Below are positions 28,722-39,303 of a stretch of 64,000 nt of DNA, one piece after another. Position 1 is the first letter of the stretch. The number at the start of each line of letters is the position of its first letter. The position numbers were made by a program, and so were the translations under genes. Location: NCBI RefSeq assembly GCF_015206895.1, contig NZ_JADEXU010000028.1:1-64000 (forward strand), read 5' to 3'. Source of the DNA: Nostoc sp. LEGE 12450. Its GTDB lineage: Bacteria > Cyanobacteriota > Cyanobacteriia > Cyanobacteriales > Nostocaceae. The notes below the pieces were generated by a model. That model saw nothing but the letters and a program-made list of their open reading frames with translations. It was not told the origin of the DNA and searched no databases.

Positions 28722-29480
28722 GGTTAATCCTCTGTGTTATTGAGGTTATTCACCTTTTTGATGAATATATACAACGTGGCAACGAACTTTCCCGGAAAAA
28801 TCGCGTTCTGACTGCGATATAATGTAATACCTGATTAGCCACTTAAGTCAGAACCTAATTTATTACTACGTCAAGTTAATCGCAAATTTCTGGGGATCGG
28901 TAGTGTAATATTACGATCTTGTTCATAACTTGACATAGTTTAGATTTTAGTAAAGACATCCGTCATTGGATAGGTTTTAGTGTAACATTTACAGAAGTTA
29001 ATATAAGGTCTTTCTAAAAGAATTTTTGCTAAGTATAAACATCAGTAATACCCTAGAAGGCATTTTTCCTTTCCGTGTTCCCACTTTCTCACGTAAGTGT
29101 GTCTTGTTCATCGCAGGCTGAATACCGTAAAAGTAGTGATTTTTAGGCGATTAGAATCGATTGCATTTCACAAAACTTACGTTGGCAGTAACAATTTGAA
29201 AATGGTACAGTCTGACGCATTAAAATCAGATGAACTTGCTTATGGATGTTTTTGTACTCTACAGCGCAATCCATCCTGGCAGTATGCTGTACGCACGCCT
29301 TCAGTGACAGCAACCTAACAAGTTAGATCGAAGAACTATAGGCAAGTTCTATATCCATGAGAAAAGAAAGCGCAAAGACGTTCAGGAAAATTCTGTGTCT
29401 TTGCGCCTATTAAAGTTTAAGCGGTGAAGACCGCCGCTCAAACTTCTTTCTCTCTGTATGAGATTTTTACCTTAAATTCT
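28722..29480. other. Long intergenic region with two hairpins
   Basis: About 760 bases without a convincing gene; the only open frame (29097-29318) has no family features. Inverted repeat GCGCAAAGAC/GTCTTTGCGC spans 29370-29406. A second hairpin, AGTTTAAGCGG with CCGCTCAAACT, spans 29414-29444 and ends 37 bases after the rnj stop. The latter probably terminates rnj on the minus strand. Confidence 0.55.
29414..29444 (-). terminator. Probable rnj terminator hairpin
   Basis: Stem AGTTT then AGCGG on one side with CCGCT and AAACT on the other, with one A/C mismatch. On the minus strand it is followed by TTTAAT. It is located just past the stop of the ribonuclease J gene. Confidence 0.5.
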
Positions 29481-31250
29481 CTATGATGCTACCTGAGCAG
29501 CAGTCCGAGTCCGCCGTCTTCTGCCATCGGCAACTTTTACAGGTGGCTCATCAGGGATTTGCATCAATAAAGTCACAGATGGCTGACATTGCAATTCTCG
29601 ACGGATGGAACGTTGCAATTCTCGTTCCAAAGTTCCTTGCAATCCACCCCAGTCTATATCTGCTGCTTCACCGCCAGGAGCAAATTCTGTCCAGCGCACA
29701 GTGAGGATTTCTTCAATGCGTTGTTTTACCCAGGTTTGTAACAGCGATCGCTCTACAGTTGTAACTACACCCCGCAGGTGAGTTTCTGGTTTCGCCAACA
29801 GTTTACCATTCCAATCAATTGCAGCTGCGATCGTGATAATGCCTTCTGAAGCCATGCGTTGCCGTTCTTGTAAAACTTTGGCACTTACCATACCCGAACT
29901 AGTAGTATCCACCAATTCGATACCAGATGGCACTTTCCCAGCAACCCGAATAGCATCTTCAGTCAGTTCGACAATATCACCATTCTGAATAATGATCATA
30001 TTTTCTGAGGGAATGCCCATACTCTGAGCCGTTTCTGCGTGCTTCACTAGCATCCGATGTTCGCCGTGAAATGGCACAAAGAACTTGGGTCGAGTTAAGG
30101 CAATCATCAGCTTTTGCTCTTCCTGACAGCCGTGACCGGAGACGTGAATCCCTTTGTCCCGTCCATACACCACTTTTGCACCCTGAATCATTAATTTATC
30201 AATGGTGTTGACTACAGCGATCGTATTTCCGGGAATTGGATTAGCAGAGAATACTACTGTATCTCCTTGGCGGATTTTAATATGAGGATGTTCTTTATTA
30301 GCAATGCGAGTCATTGCTGCCATCGACTCACCCTGAGAACCTGTAGTTAAAATTAGTACTCTTTCATCAGGAAGATTTCGGACTGCGTGTAATGGTTGCA
30401 GCAGATTATCTTCACACTTGATGTAACCTAGATTACGGGCATGAGCAATCAAGTTCAGCATGGAACGCCCCACAATCGTCACTACACGATTTTGCTTCTT
30501 GGCGATATCCAAAATCATATTGATGCGATGCACGCTAGAAGCAAAGGTTGTGACAAATAATCGCCCAGTGGCTTGACTAAATACTCTCTCCAGGTTTGGA
30601 TAAACCGAACGTTCTGAAGGTGTAAATCCTGGTATCTCAGCGTTAGTGGAATCACTTAGCAGGCAAAGAACGCCTTTTTCACCATGTTCTGCTAATCGTT
30701 GCAAATCAAACTTTTCACCATCTACTGGGGTATGGTCAATTTTGAAATCACCTGTGTGAATGACTACACCAAGGGGAGTATGAATGGCAACAGTGAAACT
30801 ATCAGCGATGGAGTGAGTATTACGGATATATTCCACTAAAAAGTTTTTGCCAATCCGCACTACATCACGTGGTAAAACTGTTCTAATTTCTGTGCGATCG
30901 CGGACTCCTGCTTCTTCCAATTTACCCTCTAGCATCGCCATTGCTAGCCTAGGCCCATAAATCACGGGGATATCAAACTGCTTGAGATGGAAAGCAATCC
31001 CACCGATATGGTCTTCATGACCGTGAGTAACGATCATCCCCTTAATTTTGTGGCGATTTTCGCGTAGATAGGTCGTATCTGGCAAAACAATATTTACTCC
31101 ATGCATCGCCTCTGTAGGAAAAGCCAATCCTGCATCTAATAGGATGATTTCATCGTCATACTCAAAAAGACAGGTATTTTTCCCAATTTCGTGCAAACCG
31201 CCCAAAGGAATAATTTTCAAGGCGGAATTATTAGCTTCGTTTTTAGCCAT
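29481..31250 (-). CDS. rnj: Ribonuclease J
   Basis: Metallo-beta-lactamase/beta-CASP RNase with 5'-3' exo- and endonuclease activity that matures and decays RNA. The zinc motif HGHEDHIGG (His76, His78, Asp80, His81) is intact, as is HTGDFKIDHTPVDG. The C-terminal beta-CASP and dimerisation regions are present, ending in a basic tail (DGRRRRTRTAAQVAS). 589 residues is normal. AAGGAG lies a few bases before the ATG. It follows dapA on the same strand after about 280 bases. Confidence 0.95.
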   Translation of the reverse strand: MAKNEANNSALKIIPLGGLHEIGKNTCLFEYDDEIILLDAGLAFPTEAMHGVNIVLPDTTYLRENRHKIKGMIVTHGHEDHIGGIAFHLKQFDIPVIYGPRLAMAMLEGKLEEAGVRDRTEIRTVLPRDVVRIGKNFLVEYIRNTHSIADSFTVAIHTPLGVVIHTGDFKIDHTPVDGEKFDLQRLAEHGEKGVLCLLSDSTNAEIPGFTPSERSVYPNLERVFSQATGRLFVTTFASSVHRINMILDIAKKQNRVVTIVGRSMLNLIAHARNLGYIKCEDNLLQPLHAVRNLPDERVLILTTGSQGESMAAMTRIANKEHPHIKIRQGDTVVFSANPIPGNTIAVVNTIDKLMIQGAKVVYGRDKGIHVSGHGCQEEQKLMIALTRPKFFVPFHGEHRMLVKHAETAQSMGIPSENMIIIQNGDIVELTEDAIRVAGKVPSGIELVDTTSSGMVSAKVLQERQRMASEGIITIAAAIDWNGKLLAKPETHLRGVVTTVERSLLQTWVKQRIEEILTVRWTEFAPGGEAADIDWGGLQGTLERELQRSIRRELQCQPSVTLLMQIPDEPPVKVADGRRRRTRTAAQVAS

Positions 31251-31529
31251 TTTCTCCTTAGATTGTTACTTGTGGTTAATTTAGTTGATAGTTGACGAAC
31301 TTGTATTTAAGACAACATCATTTGTCTCTTAATTCAGTCCCAAAGCAATCAAGTTTTAATTGAAGATTTCAATTTTTTATTCAATAAAATCGACTGTACA
31401 CTGAAGAATTTATAGTATGTCTATCAGTCCTAGCACAGATTTTTAAATTGCAACTTATGAACAATTATGGTCGTTCTTTATATGTATCTTTAGAAAGCGG
31501 TAGATTACCAAAGCTTAACTAGATGGTGG

Positions 31530-32414
31530 CTAGATTAAACTAAGTTCTTTCAGAACCGCTTCTAACTTTTGACTTACTTCTAAATCAGCTTCACATAGCG
31601 GTGGACGAGTTGAACCAACCTCCCAACCTTGGAGTTTCAGCGCTTTTTTCACTGGAATGGGATTTGAAGTGAGAAATAAAGCTTTAAACAACGGGAAGAG
31701 TTGCAGATGAATGTCGCTTGCTACTTCAATTTTTCCCGCACTAAAAGCTTGGATCATCTGCTGTAGTTGGTTTCCTACCAGATGAGAAGCCACACTTACT
31801 ACACCCTTTGCCCCGATCGCTAACAAAGGCAAAGTCATGTAATCATCACCAGAATAGATGTGGAATTCTTTTGGTGTCAAGCGACGAATTTCGCTTGCCT
31901 GGTCTATGCTACCAGTGGATTCTTTTATCCCGACAATATTGCTAACCTCAGCTAACCGGGCAACTGTTTCTGGCTGAAGGTTTTGTCCGGTACGACCTGG
32001 GACATTGTATAACAACAATGGTAAGTCGGGACAGGCTTGTGCTATTGCCTGAAAGTGCGCTTCCAATCCCGCTTGCGGCGGTTTGTTGTAATAAGGAACA
32101 ACTTGTAAGGAACCATGTACTCCTATCTTAGACGCTTTTTGGGTGGCAGCGATCGCTTCTTTGGTGGAATTTGAACCACAACCTGCGATCACCTTGGCTT
32201 TTCCTGCCACGGATTGCAATACCTCGACAAACAACTGGTATTCCTCATCCCAACTCAAGGTAGGGGATTCTCCTGTTGTGCCGCACATCACCAATGTATC
32301 TGTACCGTTGTTAGCTAGATGCACTGCCAGTTCTGCCGCTACACCATAATCTACACTACCGTCTGCTTTAAACGGTGTAATCATAGCGGTTAAAACATTA
32401 CCAAAATCTGCCAC
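31530..32414 (-). CDS. dapA: 4-hydroxy-tetrahydrodipicolinate synthase
   Basis: Condenses pyruvate and aspartate semialdehyde in the lysine/diaminopimelate pathway. The Schiff-base Lys164 is in [10 protein letters not shown] and the Tyr136 site is in YNVPGRTG. The 294-residue length is standard. The start is a GTG at 32414 with AGGAG about ten bases upstream. It follows asd, which makes its substrate, so the two form a pathway pair. Confidence 0.97.
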   Translation of the reverse strand: MADFGNVLTAMITPFKADGSVDYGVAAELAVHLANNGTDTLVMCGTTGESPTLSWDEEYQLFVEVLQSVAGKAKVIAGCGSNSTKEAIAATQKASKIGVHGSLQVVPYYNKPPQAGLEAHFQAIAQACPDLPLLLYNVPGRTGQNLQPETVARLAEVSNIVGIKESTGSIDQASEIRRLTPKEFHIYSGDDYMTLPLLAIGAKGVVSVASHLVGNQLQQMIQAFSAGKIEVASDIHLQLFPLFKALFLTSNPIPVKKALKLQGWEVGSTRPPLCEADLEVSQKLEAVLKELSLI

Positions 32415-32496
32415 CCTGTTTTCACTCCTGATTGCCCATGTTTTTATATCTTGGTGGTTTCCTATTGTAATAACCTATCTGCAAATTGCTTTCAAG

Positions 32497-32550
32497 TGTC
32501 ATTAGTCATTTGTCACTTACCAATGACCAATGACTAATGACTAATAGCTA
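32497..32550. repeat. Heptad repeat cluster between asd and dapA
   Basis: TCATTAG/TCATTTG heptads are followed by AATGACC and TAATGAC heptads in opposite sense, so the RNA can fold back. It lies across the 3' end of asd and the spacer to dapA, within the presumed asd-dapA transcript. Confidence 0.7.
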
Positions 32551-33571
32551 ATGGTTTGAGTAGATTTTTTTCTACCAATAACTCGGCGATTTGTATTGCA
32601 TTCAATGCTGCGCCTTTGCGGATTTGGTCGCCGCACAACCATAATTCCAAGCCACAAGGATGAGAAATGTCCTGACGGATTCTTCCCACTAAAACTTCAT
32701 CTCTACCTGTTGCTTCAATTGGCATCGGAAAATGATTAGTTTCCCAATCTTCTACCAATTTCACTCCAGGGGAGGAATTTAAAATTTCTCTGGCTTCCTC
32801 GGCACTAAAGGGAGTCTCAAATTCTAAATTAATGGCTTCTGAATGGGCGCGGAGTACGGGAACCCGTATACAGGTCGCAGTGATTCTGATTTGCTGCGTG
32901 CTAAATATTTTTCGGGTTTCGTTGACCATTTTCATCTCTTCCTCACAATAACCCAAATTATTTAATGGCGAGTTATGCGGGAATAAATTAAATGCCAATG
33001 GGTAAGGTAATACCTCAGCAACTGGCGGCTGTCCTTGTAGTATAGCGCTTGTTTGGGTTTTGACTTCTGCCATTGCCCTAGCCCCTGCGCCACTAGCAGA
33101 TTGGTAGGTTGAAGCCACAATGCGCTGCACTGGTTTCACTTTATGCAATGGCCATACTGCCACAGTCATCAAAATTGTTGTGCAGTTGGGGTTGGCAATA
33201 ATGCCTTGGTGATTAGCTGCGGCTTGTGGATTAACCTCTGGCACTATTAGGGGAACTTCTGGGTTCATCCGAAAGGCACTGGAGTTGTCAATTACCACTG
33301 CACCCTTTGCCACGGCAACTGCTGCCCAAGTCTTAGATGTGGAACCACCCGCACTAGCTAGTACTATATCGACATTTTCAAAGGCGCGATCATTCACTGG
33401 CTCTACTGGGATATTTTCCCCTTTAAACCGTAGCGATCGTCCGGCACTGCGCTCTGATGCCAACAACTTAAGGTCAGCAATCGGAAAATTACGACTTTCT
33501 AATAATTCCAGCAACTCTGTGCCAACTGCACCAGTAGCTCCCAAAATGGCTAAACGATAGGATTTCGACAA
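32534..33571 (-). CDS. asd: Aspartate-semialdehyde dehydrogenase
   Basis: Reduces aspartyl phosphate to aspartate semialdehyde. The NADP-binding LGATGAVGTEL, the catalytic Cys130 (NPNCTT) and the SGAGARAM region are visible. I place the start at the TTG at 33571 because a perfect AAGGAGG lies eight bases upstream (33580-33586) and the protein then begins MSKSYRLAILGATG, as in the family. A longer frame from 33604 would read through this ribosome-binding site. It is the first gene of asd-dapA and is divergent from tig. Confidence 0.95.
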   Translation of the reverse strand: MSKSYRLAILGATGAVGTELLELLESRNFPIADLKLLASERSAGRSLRFKGENIPVEPVNDRAFENVDIVLASAGGSTSKTWAAVAVAKGAVVIDNSSAFRMNPEVPLIVPEVNPQAAANHQGIIANPNCTTILMTVAVWPLHKVKPVQRIVASTYQSASGAGARAMAEVKTQTSAILQGQPPVAEVLPYPLAFNLFPHNSPLNNLGYCEEEMKMVNETRKIFSTQQIRITATCIRVPVLRAHSEAINLEFETPFSAEEAREILNSSPGVKLVEDWETNHFPMPIEATGRDEVLVGRIRQDISHPCGLELWLCGDQIRKGAALNAIQIAELLVEKNLLKPLAISH

Positions 33572-33579
33572 ACTTGCTT

Positions 33580-33586
33580 CCTCCTT
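33580..33586 (-). promoter_or_regulatory. Strong Shine-Dalgarno of asd, with TTG start
   Basis: AAGGAGG on the minus strand lies eight bases before TTG at 33571. It decides the asd start: TTG in place of an upstream alternative. Confidence 0.85.
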
Positions 33587-33604
33587 TAAGAGACTTATCT
33601 GCAA

Positions 33605-34463
33605 TTTTCTGGAACAACAATTGACAATTTATGTATATTTAAATAGCGATCGCAGTCTTGAAATAAATTTTGAATAGATTTAGATTTTCTCTAATTTAGT
33701 CTATCTTTGAATAGATAGATTTAATAAATTTATTTAGTTGGTTATTTAATTAAGTTAAGTGATGTTGCACTTTACAACAACCGCCATTCAACTTTATTCA
33801 TTTATCTAAACTATATTATAGTATTGTACAACAAAGCGCCATCTAGCAGAAAAATACATATATCTGCACTTTGACGTTTCACCTGTAAGGTGAATAAACG
33901 TCTTGGCTGTAAAGTTGAGTTGTCAGCATGATGAATGTACTATGATGCAAATTGTATAAAATTGGCAACCTATCAAATCGAGGTATGCGGCTAGGCAGCA
34001 TATTTACTCCCGTACCACAATATAGCTAGACTCAATGCTATAACTTTGAAGTACTAAACTACTGGCTGAAAATCAGAATATCACGGTGTTAGCCCACCGA
34101 ATAATGAATTCTTGACTTTCCAGTGTTAAATTCAGACTAACTGAAAATTACGGACTGGGGAATAGGCATAAAAATCTTCCCAATCCGTAATGATTCAGCA
34201 CTTATTACAAATATTAGACAAGAAACCCCAGACGTTCTTAGCCCTGGGAGTGTCAATAATTGTTATGACGGTAAATTGTCAAGTCCTTGGCCATTGGCAG
34301 TAAACTGGATCTCTGTGCCAGGACACACAATCCATCCTTGGATGTCATAAAGCCTTGTGACAAACTCCCCACCTCCCTAAGAGACATCAAGCCATAAACG
34401 CGAAAAATTATTGCGTCTTGTGTGTACTCGGAGATTAAAATACCAGAAAACTAGAGACGAAGC
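33605..34463. other. Divergent regulatory region between asd and tig
   Basis: About 860 AT-rich bases without a gene, containing promoters for asd (left) and tig-clpP-clpX (right). It holds a hairpin TCTATC/GATAGA (33700-33719), the strong hairpin GACGTTTCACC/GGTG...AAACGTC at 33873-33902, and further short CCCCAG...CTGGG pairs at about 34223-34247. I recognise no named RNA. Confidence 0.5.
33873..33902. promoter_or_regulatory. Hairpin in the asd-tig intergenic region
   Basis: GACGTTT and CACC on one side pair with GGTG and AAACGTC on the other, with a 5-base loop and a 3-base bulge (AAT). Eleven pairs in total. It lies about 560 bases before tig and 300 bases before asd; its function is unknown. 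Confidence 0.5.
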
Positions 34464-35900
34464 ATGAAAGTTACCCAGGAAAAACTTCCCGCCAGCCAAA
34501 TTGGCCTGGAAATAGAGATTACGCCGGAAATTACCAAGCAAACTTACGAACAGGTCATTAAAAACTTAGCGAGTACTGCCAATATTCCTGGGTTTCGTAA
34601 AGGCAAGGTACCTCGGCCGATATTACTACAAAGGCTGGGTACAACTCGTATCAAGGCAGCTGCGCTGGAAGAACTAATTCAAGACGGCATTGAGCAAGCA
34701 GTTAAACAAGAAGCTATCCCGGCAATTGGTCAGCCCCAATTGCGCTCCTCCTTTGAGGATTTGATTAATAATTATGAACCTGGAAAACCTCTGACGATTT
34801 CGGCCGCTGTCGATGTAGAACCAGAAGTAAATCTAGTGCAGTACACTGATTTGCTTTTCCAAGCTGAAGAAGTCAAGTACGATCCAGAACGAGTGGATAG
34901 TAGCCTCGAAAAGGAACGTCAAGAATTAGCGACATTAATTCCTGTGGAAGGACGTTCAGCGCAAATCGGTGATATTGCCGTAGTCGATTTTAAAGGCTCA
35001 TTCGCCAAAGCCGAGGGCGAAGACGAAACAGCTGAACTAGAACCTATTCCGGGAGCCGAAGCAACTGATTTTCAAGTTGAGTTGCAGGAAGATAAGTTTA
35101 TTCCGGGCTTTATTTCGGGAATAGTAGGGATGAATCCTGAAGAAACTAGAGAAATTGCGGCGCAGTTCCCAGATCCCTATGCTAATGAAGATTTAGCTGG
35201 AAAAGCGGCAACTTTCACAGTGACGCTCAAAGAACTGAAGGAAAAGGAACTACCAGAAATAAATGACGATTTCGCCCAGGAAATCAGCGATTTTGAAACT
35301 TTAGAGGAGTTACGCGCTTCTTTGGTAGAGCGATATCAAAAAGAGGCGGATGACAAAACAAAAACAAATAAGCAGGAAGCCTTGTTAACGGAACTGCTCA
35401 AGCACGTAGAAGTTGACTTACCACTAACCTTGGTTGAACAAGAAGTGGATGCAATGCTAACGCAAACAGCAATGCGCCTGTCTCAGCAGGGATTAGATGT
35501 GAGGAAGTTGTTTACTCAAGATATTATTCCTCAATTGCGGGAGCGATCGCGTACTGAAGCCATCGAACGCATCAAACGTTCTTTGTCCTTGCGGGAAGTC
35601 GGTAAACGCGAATCTATTGAGGTAACACCAGAAGAAATCGCAGCCAGAGTCAAAGAACTTTTGGAACAGTACCCAGAGGAAAAAGAGGTTGATGAAGATA
35701 GACTGCGCTCAATCGTGGAAAACGAACTATTAACCGAAAAAACCATCGATTGGCTCTTAGAACATTCCTCAGTTGAACTTGTACCAGAAGGCTCCTTGAA
35801 TCCCTCTGAGGAAACGGAAGCCGCAGAATCAGATGCTGATGTATCTCAGACAGAGCAAGAAAACAGCGAACCTTCTACAACAGAAGTCACAGAAGGATAA
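34464..35900 (+). CDS. tig: Trigger factor
   Basis: Ribosome-bound folding chaperone. The N-terminal ribosome-binding signature GFRKGKVPRPI is at about residues 43-53. The FKBP-type domain (IGDIAVVDFKGSF, FIPGFISGIVGMNPEETREI) and the long helical C-terminal arms follow. The end is a Glu/Ser/Thr-rich tail. 478 residues is normal for cyanobacteria. It heads tig-clpP-clpX, a common cyanobacterial order linking folding to proteolysis. Confidence 0.96.
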   Translation: MKVTQEKLPASQIGLEIEITPEITKQTYEQVIKNLASTANIPGFRKGKVPRPILLQRLGTTRIKAAALEELIQDGIEQAVKQEAIPAIGQPQLRSSFEDLINNYEPGKPLTISAAVDVEPEVNLVQYTDLLFQAEEVKYDPERVDSSLEKERQELATLIPVEGRSAQIGDIAVVDFKGSFAKAEGEDETAELEPIPGAEATDFQVELQEDKFIPGFISGIVGMNPEETREIAAQFPDPYANEDLAGKAATFTVTLKELKEKELPEINDDFAQEISDFETLEELRASLVERYQKEADDKTKTNKQEALLTELLKHVEVDLPLTLVEQEVDAMLTQTAMRLSQQGLDVRKLFTQDIIPQLRERSRTEAIERIKRSLSLREVGKRESIEVTPEEIAARVKELLEQYPEEKEVDEDRLRSIVENELLTEKTIDWLLEHSSVELVPEGSLNPSEETEAAESDADVSQTEQENSEPSTTEVTEG

Positions 35901-36215
35901 TAAAAAATCCCAAAGCCATAAGTTCACCAGTCCTGAGTTAAAGTACTGGTGAAATGGGTAAGGTAAGGTAAGGGAGCAGGGACAAAAATAACCAATCCTC
36001 AATACCCACTGGGATAAAGTCAAAATAATTTAAAGAATTAATGAATTTTTGGCAAATTGTGACACATGTTATGGACTGAGCTTGATACTGTGTTACACGA
36101 GAGGAAGTTATATGAGGCATAATGGTTAACACGTAGCTATAAAAATTCCATTCGTCGAAAAGGCAGCATTTGCTGCTGAAACATTTGTCCTAAATTATCG
36201 TCACAGAAAGCCTGT

Positions 36216-36914
36216 ATGTTTGTATCGCAGTCGGGAAACTACCCCATCAGCAACCAAAGTCGAATAAACATTAACTCCCAGTTGAACAGCCCTAGCAACA
36301 TCGTGCCGATGGTGGTAGAACAGTCTGGCATGGGAGAAAGGGCTTTCGACATCTACTCACGCCTGCTGCGAGAGCGGATTATCTTTTTGGGAACGCCAAT
36401 AGACGATGCCGTAGCCAACTCAATTGTGGCTCAATTGTTATTCCTAGATTCCGAAGACTCAGAGAAAGACATTCAAATGTATGTCAATTCTCCTGGTGGC
36501 TCGGTCTACGCAGGGATGGCAATCTATGATACAATACAGCAAATTCGCCCTGATGTTGTTACCATCTGTTTTGGATTAGCCGCGAGTATGGGGGCATTTT
36601 TGTTAACAGCAGGGGCTGCCGGTAAGCGAATGTCTCTGCCTGACTCCCGGATTATGATTCACCAACCACTTGGTGGCGCTCAAGGTCAAGCTATTGACAT
36701 TGAAATTCAAGCCAGAGAAATTCTTTACGTTAAGGCTAAGTTGAATCAGTTAATGTCTCATCATACTGGTCAACCCTTAGAAAGAATTGAAGCAGATACT
36801 GAGCGCGACTTTTTCATGTCGGCAGAAGAGGCGAAAAACTACGGTTTGATTGATCAGGTCATTTCCAGGCAAAATCTTCCCACAGCAGGGGAAAACGTCA
36901 CCATTCTGAAATAA
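36216..36914 (+). CDS. clpP: ATP-dependent Clp protease proteolytic subunit
   Basis: Serine peptidase of the Clp complex. Ser124 (GLAASMGAF), His149 (MIHQPLGG) and the Asp of DTERDFFMS are present. 232 residues with an N-terminal extension (about residues 1-30) that is longer than in E. coli ClpP, as in cyanobacterial ClpP paralogues next to clpX. It is followed by clpX after nine bases. Confidence 0.96.
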   Translation: MFVSQSGNYPISNQSRININSQLNSPSNIVPMVVEQSGMGERAFDIYSRLLRERIIFLGTPIDDAVANSIVAQLLFLDSEDSEKDIQMYVNSPGGSVYAGMAIYDTIQQIRPDVVTICFGLAASMGAFLLTAGAAGKRMSLPDSRIMIHQPLGGAQGQAIDIEIQAREILYVKAKLNQLMSHHTGQPLERIEADTERDFFMSAEEAKNYGLIDQVISRQNLPTAGENVTILK

Positions 36915-36923
36915 GAGGCTGGT

Positions 36924-38264
36924 ATGTCTAAGTACGACTCCCATTTAAAATGTTCGTTTTGCGGCAAGTCTCAGGAGCAGGTGCGTAAGTTAATCGCAGG
37001 GCCGGGAGTCTACATCTGCGATGAATGCGTTGACTTGTGTAATGAAATACTAGACGAAGAGTTACTCGATACCAATGGTGCGGCAGCACAACCGGCACCA
37101 AGAGCAGAACCACCTCAAAAACGGCGTACTCAATCTTCTAGTATTTCGTTTAATCAAATACCCAAGCCAAGAGAAATTAAAAAGTATCTAGACGAACACG
37201 TTATTGGTCAAGACGAAGCCAAGAAAGTCCTGTCAGTAGCCGTTTACAATCACTACAAGCGGTTGGCAGTCATTCAGTCTAAAGCCAGTGGCAAAGGTGG
37301 GGCGGATGATGCTGTAGAACTGCAAAAGTCCAACATTTTGTTAATTGGTCCGACTGGTTGCGGCAAAACTCTCTTAGCGCAAACCTTAGCGAAAATCCTG
37401 GATGTACCTTTTGCCGTCGCTGATGCTACGACGCTGACGGAAGCAGGGTATGTGGGAGAAGATGTGGAAAATATCTTGCTGCGACTGTTGCAAGTGGCAG
37501 ATTTGGATATAGAGGAAGCGCAACGAGGAATTATCTACATTGATGAAATTGACAAAATTGCTCGCAAGAGTGAGAACCCGTCAATTACCCGCGATGTTTC
37601 TGGTGAAGGCGTGCAGCAAGCCTTGCTGAAAATGTTAGAGGGAACGATCGCCAATGTACCACCCCAAGGAGGGCGCAAGCATCCCTATCAAGACTGTATC
37701 CAAATTGATACAAGTAATATTTTGTTCGTCTGTGGTGGTGCTTTCGTAGGCTTAGAAAAGGTTGTGGATCAGAGAGTTGGCAAAAAAGCAATAGGCTTTG
37801 TGCAACCTGGAGAAGGCCAAACGAAAGAAAAGCGGGCAGCAGATACTCTCCGCCATTTAGCACCGGACGATCTAGTAAAATTTGGCATGATTCCCGAATT
37901 TATTGGGCGCGTGCCAATGGTAGCAGTAGTAGATCCGCTAGATGAAGAAGCGCTAATGGCGATTCTCACACAGCCACGCAGCGCCTTAGTGAAGCAGTAC
38001 CAAAAACTGCTGAAGATGGATAATGTCCAGCTAGATTTTAAACCAGAAGCTTTACGAGCGATCGCTCAAGAAGCCTACCGCCGTAAAACTGGAGCAAGAG
38101 CGCTGCGGGGCATTGTCGAAGAACTTATGCTGGATGTAATGTACGAGTTACCATCCCGTAAGGATGTGACACGCTGTACAGTAACACGGGAGATGGTTGA
38201 GAAGCGATCGACTGCGGAACTGATAATACATCCATCTTCATTACCGAAACCAGAGTCAGCCTAA
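36924..38264 (+). CDS. clpX: ATP-dependent Clp protease ATPase subunit ClpX
   Basis: AAA+ unfoldase that feeds ClpP. The C4 zinc finger ([14 protein letters not shown], then [10 protein letters not shown]), Walker A GPTGCGKT, Walker [12 protein letters not shown] and the RALRGI sensor region are intact. 446 residues is the standard size. It follows clpP after nine bases with a weak AGAGG Shine-Dalgarno. Confidence 0.97.
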   Translation: MSKYDSHLKCSFCGKSQEQVRKLIAGPGVYICDECVDLCNEILDEELLDTNGAAAQPAPRAEPPQKRRTQSSSISFNQIPKPREIKKYLDEHVIGQDEAKKVLSVAVYNHYKRLAVIQSKASGKGGADDAVELQKSNILLIGPTGCGKTLLAQTLAKILDVPFAVADATTLTEAGYVGEDVENILLRLLQVADLDIEEAQRGIIYIDEIDKIARKSENPSITRDVSGEGVQQALLKMLEGTIANVPPQGGRKHPYQDCIQIDTSNILFVCGGAFVGLEKVVDQRVGKKAIGFVQPGEGQTKEKRAADTLRHLAPDDLVKFGMIPEFIGRVPMVAVVDPLDEEALMAILTQPRSALVKQYQKLLKMDNVQLDFKPEALRAIAQEAYRRKTGARALRGIVEELMLDVMYELPSRKDVTRCTVTREMVEKRSTAELIIHPSSLPKPESA

Positions 38265-38368
38265 TAGTCATTAGTTATTAGTCATTGGTTATTAGTCAAA
38301 AACTAAAGACTAATAACCATGTAATAAGGGAAAATGACTAATGACAACTGACAAAGGACTAATGACTA
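38265..38368. repeat. Heptad cluster with terminator-like inverted repeat after clpX
   Basis: TAGTCAT heptads on one side and ACTAATGAC heptads on the other. An 11-bp perfect stem, TGGTTATTAGT with ACTAATAACCA (38286-38319), can act as the clpX terminator. Plain TGACTAA units follow up to the next gene. Confidence 0.7.
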
Positions 38369-39289
38369 ATGCCTTATATTAAAGTTCGTGGCGTTGACCA
38401 TTACTATGAATGGGTGAAAAAGCCATCTGGTTCTTTGGTAAAACCAGTAATGTTTTTTATGCACGGTTGGGCTGGTTCGGCTAGGTATTGGCAAAATACC
38501 GCTAATGCTTTATCAGAGCAATTTGATTGTTTACTCTACGATATGCGGGGATTTGGCCGTTCTGGTGGGAAGCCAACCATAGCCGAAGCTAGTGAAGCTG
38601 TTGCTGAATCTGAGTCCCCGCATGAAGAATCAGAGGCAATCAGAGATTTGACTTATGAATTAGAAGAATATGCTGATGATTTGGCAGCTTTGTTAGATGG
38701 GTTGCATCTTCAGCGTGTCTATATTAATGCTCACTCGATGGGTGCTTCTGTTGCTACTTTATTTTTTAACCGCTACCCCCAACGAGTAGAACGAGGAATT
38801 CTAACCTGTAGCGGCATTTTTGAGTACGACGAAAAATCTTTTAGTGCCTTTCATCAATTCGGTGGCTATGTGGTGAAATTCCGTCCCAAGTGGTTAAGCA
38901 AAATTCCATTTGTTGACCGGATGTTTATGGCGAGATTTTTATATAGTTCAATACCACATTCTGAGCGTCAAGCTTTTTTACAAGATTTTCTTGAAGCAGA
39001 TTACGATGCAGCTTTGGGTACAATTTTTACTTCCGTTAGTAAGGCTCAATCTGAAGTAATGCCGCTTGAGTTTGCCAAGCTGACAGTGCCGACTCTGCTT
39101 GTGGCGGGAGAGTATGACAAAATTATTCCAGCCGAGATGGGGCGTAAAGCAGCTGCACTGAATGACAAAGTTAAATTTGTGATGATTCCTAACACAGCAC
39201 ATTTCCCAATGTTGGAAGATGCTCCAACTTATATGCAAGTGGTGCAAGAATTTTTGCAAATTAATATCCCACAACCGCAAGCCAAATAA
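38369..39289 (+). CDS. Alpha/beta-hydrolase fold protein
   Basis: A 306-residue hydrolase: oxyanion motif MHGWAGS, nucleophile elbow NAHSMGAS (Ser in GHSxG-like form) and C-terminal His in NTAHFPML, so the triad looks complete. The segment at about residues 72-92 (EASEAVAESESPHEESEA) is an acidic insertion beside the cap. Substrate not known. It starts at the ATG at 38369 right after the heptad repeats. Confidence 0.85.
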   Translation: MPYIKVRGVDHYYEWVKKPSGSLVKPVMFFMHGWAGSARYWQNTANALSEQFDCLLYDMRGFGRSGGKPTIAEASEAVAESESPHEESEAIRDLTYELEEYADDLAALLDGLHLQRVYINAHSMGASVATLFFNRYPQRVERGILTCSGIFEYDEKSFSAFHQFGGYVVKFRPKWLSKIPFVDRMFMARFLYSSIPHSERQAFLQDFLEADYDAALGTIFTSVSKAQSEVMPLEFAKLTVPTLLVAGEYDKIIPAEMGRKAAALNDKVKFVMIPNTAHFPMLEDAPTYMQVVQEFLQINIPQPQAK

Positions 39290-39303
39290 CTGATGGCGGT
39301 TTT

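Noticed and set aside
29097-29318. 73-codon open frame as a gene
   Set aside because: No family features, no ribosome-binding site and atypical composition; treated as intergenic.
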